Assembly: GCF_000424385.1 (NCBI RefSeq)
Contig: NZ_AUJU01000021.1
Span: 1-64,000, forward strand
Direction of reading: 5' to 3'
DNA: 64,000 nt
DNA from: Butyrivibrio sp. LC3010
GTDB lineage: Bacteria; Bacillota; Clostridia; Lachnospirales; Lachnospiraceae
The notes under the pieces: generated by a model
The model's input: the letters and a program-made list of their open reading frames with translations, nothing else
What the model was told of the DNA's origin: nothing
Database searches by the model: none
Shown here: positions 24,592 to 34,617 of the stretch, piece by piece
Layout: each line of letters begins with the position of its first letter
How positions within the stretch are numbered: position 1 is the first letter of the stretch
Program-made: the position numbers and the translations under genes

Positions 24592-26805
24592 ATGAGAACA
24601 ACAATTCTTTGGAATGATAACTGGATATTTGAAAAAGAGGGCAGGAGCGAGGCAGTAACTCTCCCCCACACATGGAATGCTGTTGACGGACAGACAGGTC
24701 CGGATCCGTATTACAGGGGAACCTGCACTTATAAAAAGACATTTGAACGGCCTGTAACAGAGGAAGGCCAGCGGGTGTTTGTGGAATTTCGCGGGGTCAA
24801 TTCTTCCGCCAAAGTTGTTTTAAACGGCCGTGAACTCATAAATCATGACGGCGGATATTCCTGCTTCAGGGCGGATATTATGCAGGCGCTTTCAGATTCA
24901 AACGAGATTGAAGTCTCTGTCTCCAATGAGCCCAATACAAGGGTGTATCCTCAGAAAGCGGACTTTACCTTTTACGGCGGGATATACCGGGATGTCTATC
25001 TTGTGATCGTGGATGAAAAGCACTTTGACATGAACTGTTATGGCGGCAGGGGACTGTATGTCACACCAAAAATAAACGGAAATGAAGCTGAAGTTGAGGT
25101 CAAAGCCTATGTAAACGGCGGCGAAAGTGTGAAAATATCCATAGACGGCGTAACAGAGAAGGAATTCGAGGTGGTTCCGTCAGATGAAGCCACCGGCGGA
25201 TATATGGCCTGCGGCACTATCATTATAAATGATCCGCATTTATGGAACGGGCTTAAGGATCCGTTTTTATACAATATCACAGCGACTCTTTTAGATGAAT
25301 CAAAAGAGTGCGACAGGATATATGACAGATTTGGAGTGCGGCAGTTTCATGTTGACCCTGAAAAGGGATTTTTCCTAAACGGAGCAAGCTACCCTCTTCG
25401 AGGCGTCTCAAGGCACCAGGACAGGGCAGGAGTCGGCAATGCACTGACAAAAGAAATGCACAGGGAGGACCTTGAGCTTATCCTCTCCATGGGAGCCAAT
25501 TCCATAAGGCTCGCGCACTATCAGCATGATCAGTATTTCTATGATCTGTGCGATGAAAAAGGCGTAGTAGTATGGGCTGAGATCCCATATATCACCGTAC
25601 ACATGGACAGCGGAAGGCAGAACACCATATCTCAGATGAAAGAACTGATAAGCCAGAATTACAATCATGCATCAATAATGTGCTGGGCACTTTCAAATGA
25701 GATATCTCTGCAGGGCGTGACCGAGGACCTCCTGGAGAACCACAGGATATTAAACGATATTGTCCACGAGATGGATCCTGTAAGGTTTTCTGCCATGGCA
25801 AATCTGTTCCTTCTTAAGACAGATTCTCCCCTGGTGACACTTCCCGATATTCGCGGATACAACCTGTACTATGGCTGGTATGTAGGAGAAATGGAGGACA
25901 ATGACAGGTGGTTTGACGACTTCCACAGAGACCATCCGGGTGTCGCAATAGGACTTACGGAGTACGGCGCAGATTCAGTGATCACGCTTCAGTCTCCAAT
26001 GCCTGAAAAAGGTGATTATACTGAGAGCTATCAGGCTGTTTATCACGAGCATATGCTTGAAATGTTTAGTACCCGCCCATATATCTGGGGTACCTACCTC
26101 TGGAATATGTTTGAATTTGCCGCAGCCGGACGAGACGAGGCCGGAGATCCGGGCAAAAACCACAAGGGTGTCATCACCTTTGACAGGAAGCAGAAAAAAG
26201 ACGCTTATTATATCTATAAAGCTTGGTGGTCAGATGAGCCCTTCATCCACCTTTGCGGGAAAAGATATCACGACCGCATAGAGGATACTACAACGATCAA
26301 GGTGTATTCAAATCAAAAATCCGTCACTCTCTTTGTGGACGGGAAAGAAACAGGATGCTTAAGCGGAGAACACGTATTTAAGTTTAATGTGCCCATAAGC
26401 GGAGTTCATACAATAAAAGCCGTCTCAGGAAATCTCTCTGATGAAATGGAGATAGCAAAGGTTTCCGAGCCCAATCCCGCTTACTTTGCTCCTGACAAAA
26501 AGGTCAGGAACTGGTTTGACAAGAAAGATGCGCCTGAGGAAAAAGAGGGCTACCTTTCCCTTTCGAGTACAATGGCAGAGATTCAGGCTATACCTGAAGG
26601 AAAGGCAATACTCGACAGAATGATGGCTGCAATGACTGCAAAGACAGCTGGCGGCATGGGCGAAGGAGTGGAGATATCCGAAGCCATGCAGCAGATGATC
26701 GCCCGCCAGCCCCTCATCAAACTTTTGCAGCAGGGCGGCATGGACATAGAATCTGACGAGATTAAGGCACTTTCAAATGCTCTTATGAATATTAAAAAGC
26801 AGTAA
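24592..26805 (+). CDS. glycoside hydrolase family 2 protein
   Basis: A 737-residue GH2 enzyme. It has a jelly-roll sugar-binding domain (PHTWNAVDGQ… FVEFRGVNSSAKVVLNGREL), an Ig-like domain, then a TIM barrel with RGVSRHQDR. The acid/base is Glu370 (ALSNEIS) and the nucleophile Glu457 (LTEYGAD). The C-terminal ~120 residues are a helical extension with several Met/Gln-rich helices (IPEGKAILDRMMAAM). No signal peptide, so it acts in the cytoplasm on imported glycosides. Activity could be beta-galactosidase or beta-glucuronidase; the sequence does not decide. Confidence 0.92.
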   Translation: MRTTILWNDNWIFEKEGRSEAVTLPHTWNAVDGQTGPDPYYRGTCTYKKTFERPVTEEGQRVFVEFRGVNSSAKVVLNGRELINHDGGYSCFRADIMQALSDSNEIEVSVSNEPNTRVYPQKADFTFYGGIYRDVYLVIVDEKHFDMNCYGGRGLYVTPKINGNEAEVEVKAYVNGGESVKISIDGVTEKEFEVVPSDEATGGYMACGTIIINDPHLWNGLKDPFLYNITATLLDESKECDRIYDRFGVRQFHVDPEKGFFLNGASYPLRGVSRHQDRAGVGNALTKEMHREDLELILSMGANSIRLAHYQHDQYFYDLCDEKGVVVWAEIPYITVHMDSGRQNTISQMKELISQNYNHASIMCWALSNEISLQGVTEDLLENHRILNDIVHEMDPVRFSAMANLFLLKTDSPLVTLPDIRGYNLYYGWYVGEMEDNDRWFDDFHRDHPGVAIGLTEYGADSVITLQSPMPEKGDYTESYQAVYHEHMLEMFSTRPYIWGTYLWNMFEFAAAGRDEAGDPGKNHKGVITFDRKQKKDAYYIYKAWWSDEPFIHLCGKRYHDRIEDTTTIKVYSNQKSVTLFVDGKETGCLSGEHVFKFNVPISGVHTIKAVSGNLSDEMEIAKVSEPNPAYFAPDKKVRNWFDKKDAPEEKEGYLSLSSTMAEIQAIPEGKAILDRMMAAMTAKTAGGMGEGVEISEAMQQMIARQPLIKLLQQGGMDIESDEIKALSNALMNIKKQ

Positions 26806-26824
26806 AGAATGCAAGAGGTGTTAA

Positions 26825-29104
26825 ATGGAAGCGGCTAAGATTTTTGAAAAATCAAAGTGGATATCGCCTGAAAACGTCACAGAACCTGAAAAGAGAAAAG
26901 GCGCAGGGTATCTCAGGACTACATTCTTTTATAAAGAGGGAGATGTCAGGGTATTTGCCACAGCCCATGGCCTGTATGAAATACTTATAAACGGACGTAA
27001 GGTCACCAAAGCACGACTGACTCCGGGATGTGATGAGTATGATAAAAGGCTTCAGTATCAGGAGTTTGCGATCACAGAGGCGCTTAAAGTAGGAGAAAAC
27101 GAGATATTCGTCACACTGGGCGACGGCTGGTACAGAGGCTGCAGCGGGATTGACGGTATAAGAAATCTGTACGGTGAGGATATTTCTTTTTTGTGCTCGC
27201 TCATAGCCGGAGACGACTTTGATAATCCCATCCTTGTATCTGACACAGTGTGGGATGCCTGTGAAAACGGGCCCATAAAACTTACGGACCTTGAACTTGG
27301 AGAAACTTATGATGCCAATGTACCGTTTGATGAATGGCATAAGGCAAGGGAGATGTCTTTTGACAAGGGAAACCTCGTGGCCCAGTCCGCGCCATTTGTT
27401 ACGGAGCATGAGGTGTTTGAGGGAAGGCTCATCACCACCCCTAATGGAGAAAATGTCTTTGATTTCGGGCAGAACCTTGCCGGTTATACGTCTTTTGTCG
27501 TAGAAAATGCCAGGGGAGGCGAAAAGATCTGTCTCATCCACGGTGAAACCCTGGATGAGAATGGAAACTTCACAATAGAAAACTTCCAGCCCGGAGAGCG
27601 CAACAAATCCGGCGGAATAAAGCAGGAGATAAACTACATCTGCAAGCAGGGCAGGAATGAGTTTAAGCCGCTTTTTTCCATGTTTGGATTCAGATACGCA
27701 AAGATAACTGGTGATATTTTACCGCCTGACATCCGGATAAAGAGCATTGCCGTGTATTCAGACATGAAGGAAACAGCATATTTTGAATGCGGCATGAGTG
27801 AAGTAAACAGGCTCTTTAAAAACAGCGTATGGTCCATGAAGTCAAACTTCTGCGATATACCGACTGACTGTCCCACAAGAGAGAGGGCAGGCTGGACCGG
27901 GGATGCGGCGGTCTTTGTGAGGACGGGCGCATATCTCATGGACTGTAAGGGCGTATATGAGAAATGGCTTGCAAACGTCAGGATAGGGCAGCATCCTGAT
28001 GGCAAGATGGCCTATATCTGCCCCAGAAATTCCAATCCCGGCAAAATAGCAGAGATGTTCTCAGCTTCTGTGGGCTGGGGCGATGCAGCGGTCATCGTGC
28101 CCTGGAATCTTTACAGAATATACGGCGATGAGCAGATACTTAAAGACAATTATGAAATGATGAAGAAGTGGGTGGACTTCCTCGGAAGAAGAGCTGGAAA
28201 GAGCAAGCTCAAGAACCGGTTTGGGAAGAACCCCTACAGAAAGTACATCATCGACACGGGAATGGACTACGGCGAGTGGTGCGAGCCCGGGGCAGATGTC
28301 ATGAAGACCATGATGGCGGCCTTTAAGGACGGACAGCCCGAAGTAGCCACAGCTTACTACGCCTATTCTTCAGGAATCCTTGCCAAAATATCAGACATCC
28401 TGGGATTCAAAGACGATGCCGACAAATACAGAGAGATCTCAGAGAAGGTGACAGAGGCATACCGATATCTGGTTTTAAAAGACGGGCATATAAGATCTGA
28501 GAGGCAGTGTGAGTATGTAAGGCCTCTTGCGTTTTCTCTTTTAACGGAAAAAGAGGCAGAGGATGCAGCGGCGGATCTGAATGACCTTGTAGTGAAAAAT
28601 GGCTGCCATCTGAACACGGGCTTTCTTTCAACGCCTTTCCTTTGCCGGGTGCTGGCTGATCACAGCTATACGGACACGGCATACAGGCTGCTCCTTAATA
28701 AAAGCTATCCATCATGGCTCTATGCTGTGGAGAAAGGCGCCACAACAATCTGGGAGACCTGGGACGGTATCAGGGAGGACGGGACCGTCCACGATTCGCT
28801 TAACCACTACTCCTACGGAGCTGTTTCCGGATGGCTCCTATCAGGCGTTCTGGGAATAAGATACGATTTTGAAAAGGTTCTGATAAAGCCGCTGCCGGAT
28901 AAGAAACTAAAATATGCCAAGGGATACTATGATTCGCCGAGAGGGCGCATAGTTTCCGAATGGAAATATATCGAAGAGACGGATTCTTTTACCTTCCATT
29001 TTGAGATTCCGGAAGGTATGGAAGCAGAACTTGAGCTCCCCGGGCAGGAAAAGAGACTTTTCACCGGCGGCAGCTTCGACATGGCAATAGAAAACACAAA
29101 GTGA
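26825..29104 (+). CDS. alpha-L-rhamnosidase, GH78
   Basis: A 759-residue GH78 protein. The N-terminal beta domain contains YEILINGRKVTKARLTPG and GDGWYRGCSG. The (alpha/alpha)6 catalytic barrel has the signature DCPTRERAGWTGDAA near residues 348-362 that carries the general-acid Glu, and TTIWETWDG near residue 641 that carries the general base. The end has the beta-sandwich domain. It hydrolyses terminal alpha-L-rhamnose. No signal peptide, so it is intracellular. It follows GH2 by 19 bases and precedes GH1 by 16 bases. Confidence 0.93.
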   Translation: MEAAKIFEKSKWISPENVTEPEKRKGAGYLRTTFFYKEGDVRVFATAHGLYEILINGRKVTKARLTPGCDEYDKRLQYQEFAITEALKVGENEIFVTLGDGWYRGCSGIDGIRNLYGEDISFLCSLIAGDDFDNPILVSDTVWDACENGPIKLTDLELGETYDANVPFDEWHKAREMSFDKGNLVAQSAPFVTEHEVFEGRLITTPNGENVFDFGQNLAGYTSFVVENARGGEKICLIHGETLDENGNFTIENFQPGERNKSGGIKQEINYICKQGRNEFKPLFSMFGFRYAKITGDILPPDIRIKSIAVYSDMKETAYFECGMSEVNRLFKNSVWSMKSNFCDIPTDCPTRERAGWTGDAAVFVRTGAYLMDCKGVYEKWLANVRIGQHPDGKMAYICPRNSNPGKIAEMFSASVGWGDAAVIVPWNLYRIYGDEQILKDNYEMMKKWVDFLGRRAGKSKLKNRFGKNPYRKYIIDTGMDYGEWCEPGADVMKTMMAAFKDGQPEVATAYYAYSSGILAKISDILGFKDDADKYREISEKVTEAYRYLVLKDGHIRSERQCEYVRPLAFSLLTEKEAEDAAADLNDLVVKNGCHLNTGFLSTPFLCRVLADHSYTDTAYRLLLNKSYPSWLYAVEKGATTIWETWDGIREDGTVHDSLNHYSYGAVSGWLLSGVLGIRYDFEKVLIKPLPDKKLKYAKGYYDSPRGRIVSEWKYIEETDSFTFHFEIPEGMEAELELPGQEKRLFTGGSFDMAIENTK

Positions 29105-29120
29105 TTTAGGAGGATCAAAG

Positions 29121-30425
29121 ATGAATAGATTTGAGAACGGATTCATGCTTGGCGCATCAACAGCAGCTCACCAGGTTGAAGGAAATAATACAAATTCAGA
29201 TTACTGGGTAATGGAGAATATGGAGTATTCCCAGTTTGTGGAGCCATCACTTGACGCTGTCGACCACTATAACAGATATGAGGAAGACATCAAAATGCTG
29301 GCGGATGCGGGCCTTAACACCTACAGATTTTCTGTTGAGTGGGCACGCATTGAGCCTGAGCAGGGCAGATTTGACGAAAAAGAGATTGAGCACTACAGGA
29401 AGATGATCAGATGCTGCAGGGACAACGGCGTTGAGCCTGTTATTACCCTGATGCACTTCACCTCACCTGTGTGGCTTATAAAGCAGGGCGGCTGGGACAA
29501 CGAGCAGGTCGTAGAGCTTTTTGCAAGCTATGCAAGATATGTCACAGAGCAGCTTGGCAGCGAGATTAAATATATCTGCACCATAAATGAAGCAAATATG
29601 AGATTGCAGATCGGCGCTCTCATGGAGAGATTTAAGAAGCAGATGATGGCAAAAATGGCAGATGCAGCCAAAAACGGTGGTGATTCCATGGAGGGGCAGG
29701 TTCAGGTCGGCCTTAATCTCTCGGATCCCATGGAGAAAATGAAGCTGGCAGCTATGGAGAACGCTAAAGTATTCGGTGATCCTCAGCCCCATACCTTTGT
29801 CTCCGCAACTGATGCTAACGGCGATATGATAGTGATAAAGGCACATCAGGCTGCAAAAGCGGCGATAAAGGAAGTTAATCCTGATATTAAGGTTGGCATC
29901 ACACTTTCCCTTCACGACTGTCAGTACATCGAAGGCGGCAGGGAGCGCGCCGACAGTGACTGGAACGAGGAGTTCAGCCATTACGTTCCTTATATCAAGG
30001 ATGACGATTTCTTTGGACTTCAGAACTATACCAGAACCACTTACGGCCCAGACGGAATCGTGCCTGTTCCTGTGGGAACTCCAATGACACAGATGGATTA
30101 TGAAGTATATCCTGAGGCCCTTGAGCATGTAATAAGACGCGTACATGAAGAGATGCCGGAAGTGCCGATCCTGGTTACCGAGAACGGAATTGCAACATCA
30201 GATGATACTCAGAGAGTTAAGTTTATCGACATGGCAATTGAGGGCGTTCAGAGCTGTATCAGAGATGGCATTCCCGTTATCGGCTACTGCCACTGGTCAC
30301 TTATCGATAATTTTGAGTGGCAGAAAGGCTATGCGCTGACCTTTGGCCTTTGCGCAGTTGACAGAAAGACACAGATAAGGGCACCAAAGCCCAGTTTGAA
30401 GCATCTTGGAGGCTATTTGAAATAA
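29121..30425 (+). CDS. glycoside hydrolase family 1 (beta-glucosidase-like)
   Basis: A 434-residue GH1 enzyme: the family start ENGFMLGASTAAHQVEG, the acid/base Glu157 in CTINEAN (usually NEP; the Ala is a variant), and the nucleophile Glu354 in VTENGI. A region of about 45 residues after 160 is Met/Lys-rich and unlike common GH1 sequences. It probably removes beta-glucose or a related sugar after rhamnose release. The stop overlaps the next start by one base (TAATG). Confidence 0.92.
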   Translation: MNRFENGFMLGASTAAHQVEGNNTNSDYWVMENMEYSQFVEPSLDAVDHYNRYEEDIKMLADAGLNTYRFSVEWARIEPEQGRFDEKEIEHYRKMIRCCRDNGVEPVITLMHFTSPVWLIKQGGWDNEQVVELFASYARYVTEQLGSEIKYICTINEANMRLQIGALMERFKKQMMAKMADAAKNGGDSMEGQVQVGLNLSDPMEKMKLAAMENAKVFGDPQPHTFVSATDANGDMIVIKAHQAAKAAIKEVNPDIKVGITLSLHDCQYIEGGRERADSDWNEEFSHYVPYIKDDDFFGLQNYTRTTYGPDGIVPVPVGTPMTQMDYEVYPEALEHVIRRVHEEMPEVPILVTENGIATSDDTQRVKFIDMAIEGVQSCIRDGIPVIGYCHWSLIDNFEWQKGYALTFGLCAVDRKTQIRAPKPSLKHLGGYLK

Positions 30426-31285
30426 TGACAGGCAGAATACTTACAGGCGTACAGCAGATAATGATAGGAAGCAGATGCGGCAGCTATGAAAGTGCCCTGC
30501 GCACGCTTGAGAGCATCAAGAGTGCAGGGTATGACGGCATTGAGCTCAATGAATTCATGATAAGGCCAACACCTTTTATCGTGAGACTGCTTACGAAATT
30601 TGCCGGCATGCCCACGGGAAACAGCGGAAAGCTCGACTGGAAGAAGCTGATCTCAGAGAGCGGCCTGAAAGTCATAAGCCTCCACAGCTATCTGAATAGC
30701 ATTGAAGAAAAACCCGAGGCTGTTGCGAAAGAAGCCTTGAGCTTTGGAACGGACACCGTTGTTATAACCGGTATGTACAGGTTTGATTACGGGAATTTCG
30801 CTGAGGTAAAAAAACTGGCTGTGCGCCTGAACATGGCCGGAAAAGCTCTTTTGCCCTATGGAGTGAAACTTCTTTATCACAATCACAACGTAGAGCTGCA
30901 GAGGGTCTCAGAAGAAAAGACCGCCTATGATCTGATCGTAGAAAACACAGATCCGCAGTATGTCAACTTCGAGCTTGATACATACTGGATGGCAGATGGA
31001 GGTGCCGATGTCACAGCCCTTGTAAACAAACTGTCAGACAGGATGGTGATGTGGCACATAAATGACAGGGGCTGTAGGAAGAAGGGGCCTTTTATTACGC
31101 CTATACTTAAAGAGGACGCCGCGGAACTCGGCACAGGTAATATGGCTCTCGGAACTATCTTGGAAGCCGTAAAGGCCAATACCAGAGTAGAAGCGATCGT
31201 TCTTGAGACCCACAAAAACTGGATAGATAATGACCCGGTTAAGAGCCTTACGGTAAGCGCAGAGTGGTTTAGAAAACACCGATGA
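30425..31285 (+). CDS. sugar phosphate isomerase/epimerase-type TIM barrel
   Basis: A 286-residue xylose-isomerase-like TIM barrel. It has GYDGIELNEF near residue 36, LLYHNHNVELQ near residue 140, FELDTYWMADGGAD near residue 180, and WHINDRG near residue 212. The Glu, His and Asp in these motifs would bind the divalent metal. It ends the glycoside operon and may isomerise or epimerise a released sugar. The exact reaction is unknown. Confidence 0.88.
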   Translation: MTGRILTGVQQIMIGSRCGSYESALRTLESIKSAGYDGIELNEFMIRPTPFIVRLLTKFAGMPTGNSGKLDWKKLISESGLKVISLHSYLNSIEEKPEAVAKEALSFGTDTVVITGMYRFDYGNFAEVKKLAVRLNMAGKALLPYGVKLLYHNHNVELQRVSEEKTAYDLIVENTDPQYVNFELDTYWMADGGADVTALVNKLSDRMVMWHINDRGCRKKGPFITPILKEDAAELGTGNMALGTILEAVKANTRVEAIVLETHKNWIDNDPVKSLTVSAEWFRKHR

Positions 31286-31431
31286 TTGAGTCATCACTTC
31301 GAAGCAAAATATGGATTCGAAGGAAGAGGGTGCTGTACCTCGTTCAGCGTACGGAACAGTGACGACAGATAACCGGTGTTCTTTTGAAAGCTCGTGTGAA
31401 TGCTGCCTGGCTGGCAAAGCCTGCCTGATAG

Positions 31432-31617
31432 GCAATCTCCGTAATATCAGGAAAGCTCCTGGACATGGTAGTGGAAGACATGAGAACCAAAGGGATCACT
31501 CCAATTTATCTTGTCACAGATCATGTCGGATTTTATGAGAAATATGGATGGGAGTTCTTTTGCATGGTGCAGGGTGATGGAGAGCCTGAGCCGACAAGAC
31601 TTTACATTCACAGGTGA
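31432..31617 (+). pseudogene. GNAT acetyltransferase C-terminal remnant
   Basis: The open frame from 31432 reads KLLDMVVEDMRTKGITPIYL, then HVGFYEKYGWEFFCMVQGDG and ends RLYIHR. This is the last third of a GNAT (strand, helix, FYEKYGW). Two stops (31426-31431) and frame changes precede it, so the acetyl-CoA loop is missing. It lies between the isomerase and the P-loop gene. Confidence 0.75.
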
Positions 31618-31635
31618 TCACGAAAGGGGGACTAA

Positions 31636-32403
31636 ATGAACTATTTTGTTGAAGGACTTCAAGGAAGTGGAAAGAGTACGCTTGTAAAGAAACTTTCCGA
31701 GAAGTATTCTGATTATATGGTCAGTTATGAAGGTGACTACTCTCCTGTGGAGCTTGCCTGGTGTGCCTATGTTGATAAAGAGACGTATGGTGGGATCCTT
31801 GAAAAGTACAGTGAAATCCGTAGTGAAATTGAGGAGAAGAGCGTAGGAGAAGGTGATCACATGATCATCTGCTATACTAAGATCATCACTGACATTCCGG
31901 GATTTCATAAGGATCTTGAGAAGTATGAGATCTATAACGGAAATATTACTACGGATAGATTTGAAGAGGTTGTCCTGCGGAGACTTCGAAGCTGGAGCGG
32001 AGATAAAAGTATATTTGAGTGTTCCATTTTCCAAAATATAGTAGAGGACATGATCCTGTTTCAGAAGAGAAGTGATCAGGAAATCATTGATTTTTATAAG
32101 AGAGTTAGCGAAGCTCTTACCGGCAAAAAGTATCAGATAATGTATATCATGACTGAGGACGTTGCATCAAATATTGATGTTATAAGAAAAGAAAGGTCTG
32201 ATGACAAGGGAAATGAGATGTGGTTTCCACTTATGATGCGATATTTCAACAGCTCACCTTATGCAACAGCAAAGGGACTGTCAGGAACAGACGCTCTGAT
32301 CGACCACCTCAGGCACAGACAGGAATTGGAACTTAGGATCTGCAGGGAGATATTTGACGGAAGCTACACGCTATTAAAGTCGAAAAACTACTGCTTGGAA
32401 TAA
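31636..32403 (+). CDS. P-loop NTPase, kinase-like, unknown substrate
   Basis: A 255-residue protein with Walker A GLQGSGKST at residues 7-15, in the position used by nucleoside, nucleotide and small-molecule kinases. The middle has FECSIFQNIVEDMILF, which could be the lid or substrate helix, and QIMYIMTEDV may hold the core strand. No standard kinase subfamily fits. GAAAGGGGG lies 8 bases before the ATG. It stands alone, downstream of GNAT debris. Confidence 0.75.
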   Translation: MNYFVEGLQGSGKSTLVKKLSEKYSDYMVSYEGDYSPVELAWCAYVDKETYGGILEKYSEIRSEIEEKSVGEGDHMIICYTKIITDIPGFHKDLEKYEIYNGNITTDRFEEVVLRRLRSWSGDKSIFECSIFQNIVEDMILFQKRSDQEIIDFYKRVSEALTGKKYQIMYIMTEDVASNIDVIRKERSDDKGNEMWFPLMMRYFNSSPYATAKGLSGTDALIDHLRHRQELELRICREIFDGSYTLLKSKNYCLE

Positions 32404-32539
32404 TAGCAGTTTACGGGCTTTATAGGCGTTAACATTTGGGCGGGGAACATAATCCGGAGAAGAATACATTCCCCTTGAGCCAAGGATGGAGCTGGTTTCT
32501 GAAAGAAGCTTCCCTTTGATGATGAGTCTTTTGATGTGA

Positions 32540-34615
32540 TCATTCGTCTAAAAGATTTGTCATACTCATCATGCTTAGTGCAATTGTTGACGCATTGTGA
32601 AGGAATGCAGTGGTGGTTGGAGTAAAGGTTCCAAGCATGCCCATGATTATCAGGAAAGAGTTAAATCCGATAATGGAATTGTAATTCATGTTGATCCGTC
32701 GCATCAGTTGAGAGCTGAGCTTTCTAAGAGTCAGGAGAGCTCCGAGATCATCTGAAGAAATCGTTATGTCCGCGATTTCCCTTGCGATGGATGCACCTGT
32801 ACTGACGGCAATTCCGGCATCGGCCTCGGAAAGGGCCGGAGAGTCATTAATACCATCACCTATCATGATTACCTTTCTTCCTGCTTCGTGCTCTCTTCTT
32901 ATGAAGTCAGCTTTATCTTCAGGAAGGACTTCGGAGAAGTACCTTGTAACGCCTGTTTTTTCTGCAACAGATTTTGCGGTTCTTTCGCTGTCACCGGTCA
33001 TCATAACGATATCTTCAAAACCAGCCTCTTTCAAGCTCTTTATTACTGAAGGGGCTTCATCTCTCAGAGGATCTTCAATAAGTATTACTGCAGCAAGTTC
33101 TTCACCTATAGACATATACAGGTGCGAATATTCAGGTGGAAGAGAGTCGAATTTTTCAGTGAATCCACTTGGAACAGTACATTTTTCGTCCTCAAAGATG
33201 TAGTGATGGCTTCCTATACATATTTTTTTACCATCAATTGTACTGGAAATGCCATGTGCAACGATGTAGGTTGCTTTGGTATGCTTCTCTTCATGAGTAA
33301 GCCCTTTAACCTCAGCAGCTTTAACTACAGCATTGGCAATGGAGTGGGGGTAGTGCTCCTCTAGGCATGCGGCCAGACGAAGCATCTCATCCTCGTTTTG
33401 GTCGCCAAAGGTGACAACCTTGGCAACTTTGGGCGTGGCATAAGTCAGAGTGCCGGTTTTATCGAAGACGATAGTTTTTGCTTCGGCCACAGCCTCCATG
33501 AACTTCCCGCCTTTTATGGAAATCTTGTGGTCGCCTGCTTCGCGCATGGCAGATAAGACAGCTATTGGCATGGCGAGCTTCAGTGCGCAGCAGAAGTCAA
33601 CGTTAAGGATGGAAGTTGCTTTTGTGGCGTTCCTGGTGATGAACCAGGTGAGCAGAGTTGCACCAAAGGTATAAGGAACAAGCCTGTCCGCCAGGTGTGC
33701 AGCTTTTGCTTCAGCCTCGGACTTTAGTTTTTCGGATTCCTCTATCATAGACACAATCCTGTCATAACGTCCCTGCCCCTGAGCTTTTTGCACGGCTATG
33801 ACCAGTTCGCCTTCATCAATAACAGTACCGGCATATACAAGAGAGTCTTCTGTTTTGTGTACGGGCTCAGATTCACCGGTCATGGCAGCCTGGTTTACAG
33901 AAGCATCACCACTAAGGACAACTCCGTCAAGAGGTATCATAGAACCGGTTCTGACAACTATCCTGTCATTTTCCTTTATATCCGAGACATTTGAGAGAAT
34001 TTCCTGACCATCAGAGGAAATCATCCATACCTTGTCAACATTGAGGGACATTGCTCTGGCCAGGTCATCAACCGATTTCTTATGTGTCCAGTCCTCCATC
34101 ATCTCACCCATTTCAAGAAGGAACATAACATTGCTGGCTGTTGCATGGTCGCCCCTGATAAGAGATACTGCGATGCTGGTTGCATCAAGAACGGGAACTT
34201 CGAGCTTTCCGGAAAGCAGGCACTTAAGCCCTTTTATAACGTAGGGAATAGCCTTTAAGTAAATGATCACCCTTCTGAGCTGCAAAGGGATGATAAATCT
34301 GCGGACGAGTTTGCTTGCAATATGAAAGAACATCCTGTCCTCATATGCAATGCGAAGTTCCCTTCCGGTATGTTCCGGAACAGTGATTTCCATTTTTTCT
34401 TTATATGCGGAAAAAGCCTGTATCAGATCATCCCTGCAGGCGGAGTCATAGGAAACTATGGCATTCGATGTTCGTTCATTTACATCTGCCTTTTTTACAA
34501 AAGGAAGTGAAGACAGGTAATATTGAATTTTGTCAGCTTCAAAAGAAGACATATGGCGTACAGCGATGTGTACACGCATACGTCCCCCATTTTCGTGCAA
34601 TATTTTACAATTCAT
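32540..34615 (-). CDS. P1B-type metal-transporting ATPase with CCALK motif
   Basis: A 691-residue heavy-metal ATPase. The N-terminal ~70 residues have an HMA-like fold but no CxxC. The actuator loop is MTGESEP near residue 242; the transmembrane metal site reads FCCALKLAMP near residue 342 instead of CPC; the phosphorylation site is FDKTGTLT near residue 388; and the hinge GDGINDSPAL is near residue 595. It exports or compartmentalises a divalent or Fe-type metal. A DUF6110 gene lies 2 bases upstream. The Cys-Cys-Ala-Leu-Lys motif with a small partner protein recalls the FezB-type ATPases of ferrosome clusters, which is inference. Confidence 0.88.
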   Translation of the reverse strand: MNCKILHENGGRMRVHIAVRHMSSFEADKIQYYLSSLPFVKKADVNERTSNAIVSYDSACRDDLIQAFSAYKEKMEITVPEHTGRELRIAYEDRMFFHIASKLVRRFIIPLQLRRVIIYLKAIPYVIKGLKCLLSGKLEVPVLDATSIAVSLIRGDHATASNVMFLLEMGEMMEDWTHKKSVDDLARAMSLNVDKVWMISSDGQEILSNVSDIKENDRIVVRTGSMIPLDGVVLSGDASVNQAAMTGESEPVHKTEDSLVYAGTVIDEGELVIAVQKAQGQGRYDRIVSMIEESEKLKSEAEAKAAHLADRLVPYTFGATLLTWFITRNATKATSILNVDFCCALKLAMPIAVLSAMREAGDHKISIKGGKFMEAVAEAKTIVFDKTGTLTYATPKVAKVVTFGDQNEDEMLRLAACLEEHYPHSIANAVVKAAEVKGLTHEEKHTKATYIVAHGISSTIDGKKICIGSHHYIFEDEKCTVPSGFTEKFDSLPPEYSHLYMSIGEELAAVILIEDPLRDEAPSVIKSLKEAGFEDIVMMTGDSERTAKSVAEKTGVTRYFSEVLPEDKADFIRREHEAGRKVIMIGDGINDSPALSEADAGIAVSTGASIAREIADITISSDDLGALLTLRKLSSQLMRRINMNYNSIIGFNSFLIIMGMLGTFTPTTTAFLHNASTIALSMMSMTNLLDE

Positions 34616-34617
34616 AG

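Noticed and set aside
24300..28700. Many antisense frames over the glycosidase genes
   Set aside because: All lie opposite strongly conserved GPH, GH2 and GH78 sequence; they reflect the higher GC content, which lowers stop frequency in other frames.
31311..31538. Rightward 75-codon frame before the P-loop gene
   Set aside because: Another frame of the same DNA encodes a clear GNAT C-terminus, so this frame is noise from a decayed gene.
32507..32550. Short methyltransferase-like scrap (LPFDDESFDVII)
   Set aside because: It matches the post-motif-I segment of Methyltransf_11 enzymes over only about 12 codons, at the end of the metal ATPase gene. It is probably a tiny remnant; too short to list as a feature.
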